A stretch of DNA of 64,000 bases, from assembly GCA_963782985.1 (NCBI GenBank), contig CAWALU010000009.1:1-64000 (forward strand), written 5' to 3'. This document shows, piece by piece, positions 56,087 to 64,000 of this stretch. Within the stretch, counting starts at the first letter, position 1, and each line of letters begins with the position of its first letter. The notes below the pieces were generated by a model. That model was not told the DNA's origin, searched no databases, and worked only from the letters and a program-made list of their open reading frames with translations. The translations under genes were made by a program, and so were the position numbers. This DNA is from CAVSWT01 sp963782985. Lineage in GTDB: Bacteria; Bacteroidota; Ignavibacteria; Ignavibacteriales; Ignavibacteriaceae.

Positions 56087-56325
56087 ACCGAGCCTGCCTA
56101 TGCCGAAACGTCTTCGTGCAGGCAGGTCTATAGCTCTTTCTTGTGTTTGTCATATTATTTCTGCGGATTAAAATCCGCAGTTACAAAACAGTGCGAGCCT
56201 CCGGCTCTCAAGGAAATGCTGAAAAAAACATAGCCATAATATATGTCGTAGCAATGCATTTAATCTTTAAAAGAGGCGTAGCCTCGATGAATATTGTAGC
56301 AACGGATTTTAATCCGTTGTAAAAA
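56087..56325. repeat. Cluster of dispersed hairpin repeats
   Basis: Five hairpins are packed into about 240 bases. They are a CCTGCC/GGCAGG stem at about 56,090-56,128, CTGCGGATTAAAATCCGCAG at 56161-56180, GAGCC-TCC-GGCTC at 56195, GAGGC-GTA-GCCTC at 56273, and CAACGGATTTTAATCCGTTG at 56300-56319. They fill the gap between the propeller-phosphatase and the first FIST gene. The GAGGC-GNA-GCCTC form also occurs at 19680. Confidence 0.75.
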
Positions 56326-56359
56326 GTAAAAAAAATAATTATTTAATCAAGGTTTATTA

Positions 56360-57517
56360 ATGAAAGCAAAATCGATTGAAGGAAAAACCGCCGAAGATAT
56401 AAAAACCGCGTTAGTAGCTTGTACGGCTGATGGATTTAGCCCGACACTGGCAATAGTTTTCATCTCAATTAAGCAGGATAGAAAAGCTGTCTGCGAAATT
56501 TTGCATAACGCAGGAATTGATATTGTCGGCGCTACATCCTCAGGGGAATTTATTAATGGGCATCAGAGTGAAGGAGAAATTACCATGATGCTGTTTGATA
56601 TTCATAAAGATAACTATTGTATTTTATTCGAAAATATCGGGAAAAGAAATTTGAGCGCTGCCGCCGAAAAAATGGCTAACGATGCTTTACAGAAATTCAG
56701 TAAGCCGGCGTTCATTCTTTGCAGCACATTAATGTCAACCGACGGGAAAATGTTAAACGGTGAAGAATTGATTTACAGTGTTGAAAAAGTGATTGGACCC
56801 CATGTAAATATTTTTGGAGGAATGGCAGGGGATGATATATCATTCACGGGTACTTATGTTTTTACTTATGAAGAATCGACTGATTACGGTATGGTTTCAT
56901 TAATACTGAATGAAGATAAAATAAGTTTATACGGTATGGCTCTTTCGGGATGGAAGCCGATGGGCATTTCCAGAACCATAACAAAAAGCAAAGCAAATCT
57001 TGTATACACTATCGATAATAAACCGGCGCTCGAAATGTATCTTCATTTTTTAGGAGAGGATAGATCATCCGCCGATGATCAGGTGAATTTTTTTGATTCT
57101 ATCGGTGTGCATTATCCTTTCCAGATCGAAAGAGAGAACAGAGAACCGAAAATGTGTAATCCAATAGGTTATGATAAAGAAAAAAAAGCATTGATGTTTG
57201 AATCGGAAACTCCCCAGGGCGCCTGCTTTAGATTTTCGACTCCGCCCGATTTTGATATAGTTGAAACAGTTGTAAATGAAGCAAATGAATTAAAACATAA
57301 AACAAATGCTGAAGCTGAAGCACTTCTAATATTTTCCTGCGCGGGAAGACTCAGCGCATTAGGACCGATGGCACAGCAGGAAAACGAAGGATTAACAGAA
57401 GTCTGGAAAGCTCCGATGGCCGGCTTTTATACTTACGGTGAATACGGAAGAGCTGTAAACGGAAGACATGAGTTCCATTCCACTACTTGCTGCTGGGTGG
57501 CGTTAAAAGAAAAATGA
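56360..57517 (+). CDS. FIST N/C-domain sensory protein
   Basis: The 385-residue protein has a FIST_N domain (AIVFISIKQDRKAVCEIL, DIVGATSSGEFINGHQ, VNIFGGMAGDDISFTGTYVF) and a FIST_C domain (ALLIFSCAGRLSALGPMAQQE and GFYTYGEYGRAVNGRHEFHS). FIST proteins are soluble sensors, suspected to bind small ligands such as amino acids, and often pair with kinases, cyclases or SpoIIE phosphatases. It lies upstream of a second FIST gene and a GAF-SpoIIE gene on the same strand. No signal peptide is present. Confidence 0.92.
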   Translation: MKAKSIEGKTAEDIKTALVACTADGFSPTLAIVFISIKQDRKAVCEILHNAGIDIVGATSSGEFINGHQSEGEITMMLFDIHKDNYCILFENIGKRNLSAAAEKMANDALQKFSKPAFILCSTLMSTDGKMLNGEELIYSVEKVIGPHVNIFGGMAGDDISFTGTYVFTYEESTDYGMVSLILNEDKISLYGMALSGWKPMGISRTITKSKANLVYTIDNKPALEMYLHFLGEDRSSADDQVNFFDSIGVHYPFQIERENREPKMCNPIGYDKEKKALMFESETPQGACFRFSTPPDFDIVETVVNEANELKHKTNAEAEALLIFSCAGRLSALGPMAQQENEGLTEVWKAPMAGFYTYGEYGRAVNGRHEFHSTTCCWVALKEK

Positions 57518-57523
57518 TTATTT

Positions 57524-57593
57524 ATGTCATTCCGATTTCGGAGTCTCATTTTTATAATCTTGTAGAGATGCTGAAATAAATTCAGCATGACAT
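57524..57593. repeat. Short palindromic intergenic element
   Basis: The element begins ATGTCAT and ends ATGACAT, with an internal hairpin TGCTGAA-ATAAA-TTCAGCA. It lies between the two FIST genes and has no coding role. It belongs to the family of dispersed hairpin repeats seen elsewhere in the window. It could attenuate read-through between the FIST genes. Confidence 0.6.
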
Positions 57594-57610
57594 TGCAAAA
57601 TGAGGAAATT

Positions 57611-58751
57611 ATGAAAGCAAAATCAATTAAAGGGAAAAGCCCTGAAGAAATTCGATCAGCGTTGAATGAAAGTTTCGCTGATGGGTTCAGAGCCACATTG
57701 GCTGTGATATTTCTGTCTGTCAGTCAAGACCGCAAAGCCGGCTGCGAAATTTTTGATAAAAAAGACATAGAAATATTTGGAGCTACAACTAATGGTGAAT
57801 TTATAGATGAGGAAACAGAAAAAGGATCAATTGCTATTCTTTTGCTTGATATAAACAAAGACTATTTTAGAGTTTTTTTTGAGGAGTATCCTCAAAAAAA
57901 TTATCATGAAGTTGCAAAAAGTATAGCTGAAAAAGCAAAAGAAAAGTTTTCTACTCCAGCCTTTTTAATAGCCGGCAGCCATCTAAAGACTGATGCTGAA
58001 GCCATATTATTCGGGCTTGAAGAGACGATCGGTAAAAATATTAATACCTTTGGCTGTATGGCAGGCGATGATTATTCTTTTACCCAGTCATTTGTTTTTA
58101 CAAACGGTAATGAATCAAATATCGGAATGGTGTGCATGGTTTTGAATGAAGAAAAAATTAAATATTAAAGGAATTGCTACATGCGGATGGAAAGCGGTTG
58201 GCACCGAAAAAACCGTTACTAAGAGTGAAGGCAACCATGTATTCACGGTAGATGATATTCCTGTCTTAGATATTACAGCAAAATATGGGGGGATTAAAAA
58301 CATTTCTCCCGATAATAAGGATTTGTTTATTGAGTTAGCTACAAATTTCCCATTGCAGTTACAAAGAGAATTAGGGGATCCTGTAATGCGCCCTGGTCTG
58401 GTAGTAGATTGGAATGATCATTCTTTTTATTGCAGCGGCTCAGTACCCGAAGGATCTAAAGTAAGATTTTCTTTACCGCCCGATTTTGATGTGATGGAAA
58501 AAGTAATCAAAGGAGTGGAAGAATTAAAAAACAAGGATATGCCCGAAGCCGATGCCTTGATTGTATTCAGCTGCGGGGGAAGAATTCTCTCCTTAGGCCC
58601 CCTAATGACTAAAGAAATTGAAGGTGTAAAAAATGTATGGAATGTTCCGATGGTTGGAATGTTTTCCAATGCCGAACTTGCAAGAGCTACCGGAGGAAAT
58701 CTCGAGATGCATAACCTTACAACTTGTTGTGTTGCATTAAAGGAAAAATAA
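57611..58751 (+). pseudogene. Second FIST-domain protein, single-base frameshift
   Basis: The start at 57611 follows a GAGGA ribosome-binding site and gives the same opening (MKAKSIKGK) as the first FIST gene. The N-terminal domain runs to 58168, ending VLNEEKIKY. One extra T near 58,160 breaks the frame. Removing it continues directly into INIKGIATCGWKAVG, matching the paralogue's ISLYGMALSGWKPMG. The C-terminal FIST_C part (ALIVFSCGGRILSLGPLMTK) is then open to 58751. The joined protein is about 379 residues. An ATG at 58146 could start the second half alone. A sequencing error is possible because both halves look well conserved. Confidence 0.8.
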
Positions 58752-58757
58752 ATATTA

Positions 58758-61700
58758 ATGAATCAGAAACTTCAAAATATAATTGATGCTATTCAGCAAG
58801 CAGAAAAAATGGATGCTGAGCAAAAAGATAATCTTATTAAAGCCATAAAGGATACTGATAAAGAATTAGAGATAACTTCCTTCAAACTTGAGCGGACAGA
58901 GAAAGTAAAAAAAACTACCGCAATTCTTCTTGAAGAAACAATTGAAGAACTTGAGCAAAAAAGAAAAGCGGTTGAAGAACAAAACCGTGAACTTGAAATT
59001 GAATCTTCTCTGGAAAGAGTAAGAACGGTTGCGATGGGAATGAATAAATCAGATGACTTGCTCAGCATTTGTGAAATATCATTTAAAGAATTTCAAAAAT
59101 TAGGTTTTGAGAATCAAAGGAACACTGTAATTCATATCCCTAATGATGAACAAAAATATTTTATGGATTATGACTTCTCTGAATTTACCGGCGGTGCAAT
59201 AGCAAAAGTGGAATACGGTTCGCATCCCATTGTTGATGAATACCTTAAAAAAATCAGAACTGCAAAAGATGCTTTCTTTGAAGTAGTAATAGAGAAGGAC
59301 CAATTAGATGGATGGAAAGATTTCCGTAAAAAATCCGGACAAATTGATGACCCGAGATTAGATGAAGCTGCTGAACTATATTACTATCTCTATTCAATTG
59401 GAATCGGCGATATCGGCATATCAACTTTTAAACCTATTAATGATTCTCAAATTAAAATTCTAAAAAGATTCCGCAATGTATTTGACTTAGCGTATCGAAG
59501 ATATATTGATATTACTAAAGCAGAAGCACAGGCAAGAGAAGCGCAAATAGAGGCTGCATTAGAAAGAGTAAGAAGCAGATCGATGGGGATGCAAAAAAGC
59601 GAGGAGCTTAAAGAAGTAATTCGGATTGTTTATGAGCAATTCGTACACTTAAAAATGAATGTTGATCATGCAGGTTTTATAGTGGATTACACACCAAAAG
59701 GTGACTGGCATTTTTGGATAGCTGATGAGCAGGACGTTCCTTCTAAAATATCGCATCCATATTTTGAGTCTGTTTGGGCAAATCAATTTAATGAAGCAAA
59801 AGAAAAAGGGGAAAACTTCTTTGCCACCAATTTAAATTTTGAAGAAAAGAACAAATTTTATAATGAGCTTTTATCATATGTTCCCGGGTTACCGGAAGAA
59901 TCAAGAGATTTTTATTTAAACTGTCCCGGTCTTGCCGGATCTACTGTTCTGCTGGATAATGTTGGATTGTACATAGAAAATTTTTCCTGTAATCCTTATT
60001 CAGATGAAGAGAATAAAATACTGATGCGCTTCGGAAAAGTTTTTCAGCAGACATACACCCGTTTTCTCGATCTGCAAAAAGCGGAAGCGCAGGCAAGAGA
60101 AGCACAGATTGAAGCGTCACTGGAGCGGGTACGGGCCCATTCCATGAGTATGCATAAAAGTAATGAGTTAAAAAACGCGGTTAGATTGCTCTACAAAGAA
60201 TTTCGAATACTTGTAACGGATATTGATTCTGTCAATATTCAGTTAAACCTAGATTCCTCTAAAGATATAAATTTCTGGGCTTCGGTAGAAGAAGATATTT
60301 ACCCAGAATTATATCATTTGCCTTACTCTGGCTTGCCGATATTTGAAAAATTTTTCAACGCTTTTAATTCACCCGGAGACGGATTTTTTGATTATTTACT
60401 AAACAAAGAAGAAAAAGATGACTTTTTTAGAGAAGTATTTAAGGTTCAACCTGTTCCGTCCAAAAGAAAAAAAATGATTCAAAATGCCGAAGGAATGGTT
60501 ATGATGGGCTGGTTTCATAAGCATTCAGGAGTTGACATTTTGCGCTACAATCTCAAACGTTTCAATGAAGAAGAAAAGGAAGTAGTAAAACGGTTTGCTG
60601 CTGCGTTCGAACAGACCTATATCCGATTCCTTGATTTGCAAAAAGCAGAAGCGCAGGCAAGAGAAGCAGAAATTCAATTGGCGCTTGAAAGAGTCCGCGC
60701 AAGAACAATGGCTATGCACAAAAGCGATGAACTGGCTGATACGGCTGCCATCCTCTTTCAGCAAATGACAGAGCTTGGAGTTACACCTGAACGGCTAAAT
60801 ATCTGTTTGATTAAAGAAGCAGACAAAATTCTTGAAGTCTGGGCTACAGATCAACAAGGTATTAAGATCAGTCATCACTTCAATGCAAGTCTTGATGAGC
60901 CGACTACAGGGAAAAGAGTATATAATGCATGGAAAGAAAATAAGAAATCGATTGTCATTCACCTAAGCGGAAAGGAATTAAATGATTGGATCTTGTATGT
61001 GCGGGAGGTAATGGGTATGACTATTAAAGCTGAGTTAGTAAGGGAACATCGAATACATAGTGTGTCTTTCTTCTCGCAAGGCATGATATTAACAACTACT
61101 CCTGAACCATTACCAAAAGAATCAATAAAATTACTTGAACGTTTTGCGGATGTATTTAATTTAACCTATCGCCGTTTTCTCGATCTGCAAAAAGCGGAAG
61201 CACAGGCTAGAGAAGCTATTAAGCAAGCCTCGCTGGATCGTGTGCGCGCAGAAATTGCAGCCATGCGCACAGCCGAAGATCTCAATCGAATTACTCCGAT
61301 TATCTGGCGCGAACTCAAAACACTTGATGTTCCTTTTATACGCTGCGGAGTTTTTATTATTGATGAAGCTGAAGAAAATGTTCACGTCTATTTAACTACA
61401 CCGGACGGTAAAGCGCTGGGCGTTTTAAATTTAATTTTTGATTCAAATAAGCTTACGAAAAATACTGTTGAATATTGGCGGAAGAGAGAAATCTATAAAG
61501 AACATTGGAGTAAAGAAGAGTTTATCGCCTGGACAAAATCTATGATGGAATTGGGACAAGTTCAAAACGCACAAACTTACCAGGGTTCATCAACTCCTCC
61601 GGAATCTTTGCATCTTCATTTTGTTCCTTTCACACAGGGAATGCTTTACGTTGGAGACACTTCCCCTTTGACTGATGAAAAACTTCAATTAGTAAAAACA

Positions 61701-62573
61701 TTGGCTGAGGCTTTCTCAATCGCTTATGCGCGATATGAAGATTTTAAAAAATTGGAAGCCGCAAAGCTAAAAGTTGAATCTTCATTTAAAGAACTTGATA
61801 TCTTATCAAAAGAATTAAAAATTAAAAACGAAGAATTAGAAAAAGAAAATCAAAGGAAAGCTGTAGAATTGGAGGAAGCGCGCCAGCTTCAATTATCAAT
61901 GCTTCCAAAGGAATTACCGCAATTGCCCCATCTTGATATTGCTGTTTATATGAAAACAGCAACGGAAGTCGGCGGTGATTATTATGATTTTAATTTAAGC
62001 GACGATGAAACTCTTACTATTGCGGTTGGCGATGCAACCGGACATGGAATGAAAGCCGGAACAATCGTCTCCATGGTTAAAGCTTTGTTTGATTCAAATG
62101 GTTCGCGGTTAAATATGAAATCTTTTTTTGATCAGAGCAGCGCAACATTGAAAGGAATTGAACTCGGCAAATTAATGATGGCTTTTATGATGATAAAAAT
62201 TAATAAAAGCAAACTTCAAATATCTAATGCAGGAATGCCTCCTTTATTCATCTACAAAAAATCAAAAAAAGAAGTTGAAGAAATTCAAATAAATGGAATG
62301 CCATTGGGCGCTTTAAAAAACTTCCCTTATGAAATTATTGAAAGAGAGATTAATTCCGGCGATACAATATTATTATTAAGCGATGGTTTGCCGGAACTGA
62401 AAAATTCTAATGAAGAACAGTTTGGTTATAAGCGAGTGAAGGAATCATTTAAAATAATTGCAGAAAAGAAACCGGAAGAAATTATTTCCTATCTAAAAAA
62501 AGAAGGCTCTAATTGGGCTGGCAATAAAGAACCGGATGATGATGTAACTTTTGTGGTAGTAAAAATAAAATAA
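58758..62573 (+). CDS. Cytoplasmic five-GAF-like-repeat protein with SpoIIE-type phosphatase
   Basis: The 1271-residue protein has no signal peptide or membrane helix. A coiled coil (residues 1-80) leads into five sensor repeats of about 180-190 residues, roughly at 95-250, 280-440, 470-625, 655-805 and 845-1000. These are joined by near-identical linkers FLDLQKAEAQAREAQIEASL followed by ERVRARSM-like sequence. A second coiled coil precedes the PP2C domain, with motifs VGGDYYDF (about 1070), GDATGHGMKAG, LLSDGLPEL and PDDDVTFVVVK. The phosphatase closely matches that of the 52,322 gene. It starts six bases after the FIST gene, so FIST input to this phosphatase is a natural inference. Confidence 0.9.
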   Translation: MNQKLQNIIDAIQQAEKMDAEQKDNLIKAIKDTDKELEITSFKLERTEKVKKTTAILLEETIEELEQKRKAVEEQNRELEIESSLERVRTVAMGMNKSDDLLSICEISFKEFQKLGFENQRNTVIHIPNDEQKYFMDYDFSEFTGGAIAKVEYGSHPIVDEYLKKIRTAKDAFFEVVIEKDQLDGWKDFRKKSGQIDDPRLDEAAELYYYLYSIGIGDIGISTFKPINDSQIKILKRFRNVFDLAYRRYIDITKAEAQAREAQIEAALERVRSRSMGMQKSEELKEVIRIVYEQFVHLKMNVDHAGFIVDYTPKGDWHFWIADEQDVPSKISHPYFESVWANQFNEAKEKGENFFATNLNFEEKNKFYNELLSYVPGLPEESRDFYLNCPGLAGSTVLLDNVGLYIENFSCNPYSDEENKILMRFGKVFQQTYTRFLDLQKAEAQAREAQIEASLERVRAHSMSMHKSNELKNAVRLLYKEFRILVTDIDSVNIQLNLDSSKDINFWASVEEDIYPELYHLPYSGLPIFEKFFNAFNSPGDGFFDYLLNKEEKDDFFREVFKVQPVPSKRKKMIQNAEGMVMMGWFHKHSGVDILRYNLKRFNEEEKEVVKRFAAAFEQTYIRFLDLQKAEAQAREAEIQLALERVRARTMAMHKSDELADTAAILFQQMTELGVTPERLNICLIKEADKILEVWATDQQGIKISHHFNASLDEPTTGKRVYNAWKENKKSIVIHLSGKELNDWILYVREVMGMTIKAELVREHRIHSVSFFSQGMILTTTPEPLPKESIKLLERFADVFNLTYRRFLDLQKAEAQAREAIKQASLDRVRAEIAAMRTAEDLNRITPIIWRELKTLDVPFIRCGVFIIDEAEENVHVYLTTPDGKALGVLNLIFDSNKLTKNTVEYWRKREIYKEHWSKEEFIAWTKSMMELGQVQNAQTYQGSSTPPESLHLHFVPFTQGMLYVGDTSPLTDEKLQLVKTLAEAFSIAYARYEDFKKLEAAKLKVESSFKELDILSKELKIKNEELEKENQRKAVELEEARQLQLSMLPKELPQLPHLDIAVYMKTATEVGGDYYDFNLSDDETLTIAVGDATGHGMKAGTIVSMVKALFDSNGSRLNMKSFFDQSSATLKGIELGKLMMAFMMIKINKSKLQISNAGMPPLFIYKKSKKEVEEIQINGMPLGALKNFPYEIIEREINSGDTILLLSDGLPELKNSNEEQFGYKRVKESFKIIAEKKPEEIISYLKKEGSNWAGNKEPDDDVTFVVVKIK

Positions 62574-62595
62574 AAATTATTAAGGTATTATAAAA

Positions 62596-64000
62596 TTGAA
62601 TAAAATATTGCTGTGTATTTTTATTGGTCTAACTTTAACAATATCAAATTATAGCCAGCCAATAAAAAATAAATTCACTCATTTTACTGAAAAAGAAGGC
62701 CTTACTTCTAATTTAATCAATTGTATAATACAAGATCATCTTGGATATATTTGGTTTGGAACCAGTACCGGCATTTCAAAATATGACGGATATGAATTTG
62801 AAAATTTTACAGTTGTTCCAAATGATACAAATTTTTTGCAGCTGCCCTTAACATTTTCATTATATGAAGATTCAAAAGGTTATATCTGGATAGGTTCGGT
62901 AGGCGGCATAACCAGATATGATAGAAACAAAAAGACATTTAAGCTTTACAGCATATCAAAATATTTACAGAAATATGGCCGCACCTTACTTATTTACAAT
63001 ATGCGGGAAACTAATAATGGTAATATTATTTGTTCTGTGGCTGACTTTCATTATTTGAATATAAAAAATGGATTATTTTTAATTGATACAAAAAGTAATG
63101 AAATAAAAGAAATTAATATTAGTAATGATGATTCTACAAATAGTCTTCTTCAATTATCATCACTTGGAAATAATAAATTTTTAATTTCAGGCGTAAAAGG
63201 AATTTCGGTTTATGACTTAAATACAAATGTTATTAATTGGTATCCATTTAAAAAACAAATTGGAGTTAATACATTTCTACAAGATGAAAATAGAAATTTA
63301 TGGCTTGGGGCTTATAATAACGGACTCATACATTATAATTTAAACGATAGTACGTACACTACTTTTCCAGCATTTAATAAATTCATAAGTGATGAAAATC
63401 CATTAATAATCAATAAAATTATTTATGATCAGAAAAAAAATCTTTTATTAGCTACAAATAAAGGGTTGATATACTTCAATGTTAGTACAAATGAAATTTC
63501 TGTTACCCAAGCAAATCTCCAAAATCCGTTGGCACTTCATTCACTCGACCTTTGGGATATTTTACTAGATAATTCCGGTTCAATTTGGATAGCTAGCAAT
63601 GGAGCAGGCATTAGCAAGTATGACTTTGTCAAAAATAATTTCCAGGCTTATGCAGCAAAAGTTGATGATAAAAATAGCCTTCCACCAGGATGGGTTAGTA
63701 CTATTTTTGAGTATAATGAAGATGAAATCTGGTTAAAAAGTACTGCTGAATCAATCATTAAATTTAATTCTAAAACGGAAACATTTAAAGTAATTCCGCT
63801 CCCCAAGAATTTTGAATTATTTCAAATCTTAAGAACCTCAAAAGGAAAAATTATTTTAGCAGGCAGTAATGGGTTTTATATAGTCGACCCAATAAAATGG
63901 GAGTTTACTAAATTACAGTTACCAATAGATTTAAAAGATAATTTAGTATTTACTGCTATAGAAGGTGAAAACAATACCATCCTTTTCGGAACGCTTACAG
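62596..64000 (+). CDS. Propeller sensor protein, 5' part only (runs off the window)
   Basis: The frame opens at TTG 62596, since an in-frame stop lies at 62581 and no ATG precedes the signal peptide (ILLCIFIGLTLTISNY). It stays open for about 468 codons to the window edge. Propeller blades are evident: DHLGYIWFGTSTGISKYDGY, KGYIWIGSVGGITRYDRN, NRNLWLGAYNNGLIHYNL and SGSIWIASNGAGISKYDF. It lies 22 bases after the GAF-phosphatase gene. The output domain, whether kinase, phosphatase or transcription factor, is beyond the window. Confidence 0.85.
   Translation, partial: MNKILLCIFIGLTLTISNYSQPIKNKFTHFTEKEGLTSNLINCIIQDHLGYIWFGTSTGISKYDGYEFENFTVVPNDTNFLQLPLTFSLYEDSKGYIWIGSVGGITRYDRNKKTFKLYSISKYLQKYGRTLLIYNMRETNNGNIICSVADFHYLNIKNGLFLIDTKSNEIKEINISNDDSTNSLLQLSSLGNNKFLISGVKGISVYDLNTNVINWYPFKKQIGVNTFLQDENRNLWLGAYNNGLIHYNLNDSTYTTFPAFNKFISDENPLIINKIIYDQKKNLLLATNKGLIYFNVSTNEISVTQANLQNPLALHSLDLWDILLDNSGSIWIASNGAGISKYDFVKNNFQAYAAKVDDKNSLPPGWVSTIFEYNEDEIWLKSTAESIIKFNSKTETFKVIPLPKNFELFQILRTSKGKIILAGSNGFYIVDPIKWEFTKLQLPIDLKDNLVFTAIEGENNTILFGTLT

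Noticed and set aside
58140..58175. Programmed ribosomal frameshifting in the second FIST gene
   Set aside because: Joining needs a +1 shift, and neither a known +1 signal nor a conserved slippery heptamer in the right phase is present. Mutation or sequencing error is simpler.

Overview
The window is low-GC bacterial DNA. Several traits point to the Bacteroidota/Chlorobi side of the tree, most likely an Ignavibacteria-like organism: very long periplasmic two-component-regulator propeller sensors with Y_Y_Y domains, repeated 'KAEAQAREAQIE' GAF linkers, a Na+-pumping methylmalonyl-CoA decarboxylase operon, and many short dispersed hairpin repeats. The lineage is an inference from gene content. 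I saw no rRNA, tRNA, CRISPR array, transposase or phage gene.

Region 1 (1-11,369, all minus strand) is the wreck of a hybrid polyketide/non-ribosomal peptide cluster. In transcription order it holds a phosphopantetheinyl transferase, a DH / FkbM methyltransferase / FkbH / carrier protein region, a 3-hydroxyacyl dehydrogenase, a free ACP, an acyl-CoA dehydrogenase, a free-standing adenylation domain whose pocket reads as serine, and a KS-AT synthase running off the window edge. Dehydrogenase, ACP, acyl-CoA dehydrogenase and Ser-adenylation domain match in kind and order the aminomalonyl-ACP extender pathway known from zwittermicin. Nearly every gene is broken by frameshifts and one by a nonsense codon; only the ACP is clean.

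Region 2 (11,370-14,460) holds hairpin repeats, one frameshifted unknown gene, a small unknown gene, a TetR regulator and an 8-bp tandem repeat. Region 3 (14,461-22,661, minus) is phosphate uptake: pstS-pstC-pstA-pstB-phoU with a three-fold Pho-box-like site upstream and a triplicated ~219-bp block between pstC and pstA, then a phnD-phnC-phnE transporter. Region 4 (22,700-27,200) is a patchwork: two methyltransferases, a propeller lipoprotein, a small membrane protein, a truncated M14 peptidase start and other gene ends, with a repeated intergenic module.

Region 5 (27,198-36,238, plus) is one metabolic operon: PEP carboxykinase, CoA-transferase, methylmalonyl-CoA mutase catalytic subunit, epimerase and the four subunits of a sodium-pumping methylmalonyl-CoA decarboxylase. 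Together they link the C4 acids/PEP to propionyl-CoA with energy conservation as a Na+ gradient. Region 6 (36,265-45,987, minus) has a cation efflux protein, a lipoprotein, a membrane-interrupted metallophosphoesterase, and a tight ACP / AsnB-like amidotransferase / AMP-ligase / NadE-like operon with a nearby hexapeptide acetyltransferase.

Region 7 (46,172-64,000) is signalling. A propeller histidine kinase and LuxR-type regulator pair is followed, after a PLP enzyme gene, by a partner-switching set: RsbW-like kinase, STAS antagonist, a propeller-SpoIIE phosphatase, two FIST sensor genes (the second frameshifted), a five-repeat GAF-SpoIIE phosphatase and the start of another propeller sensor.
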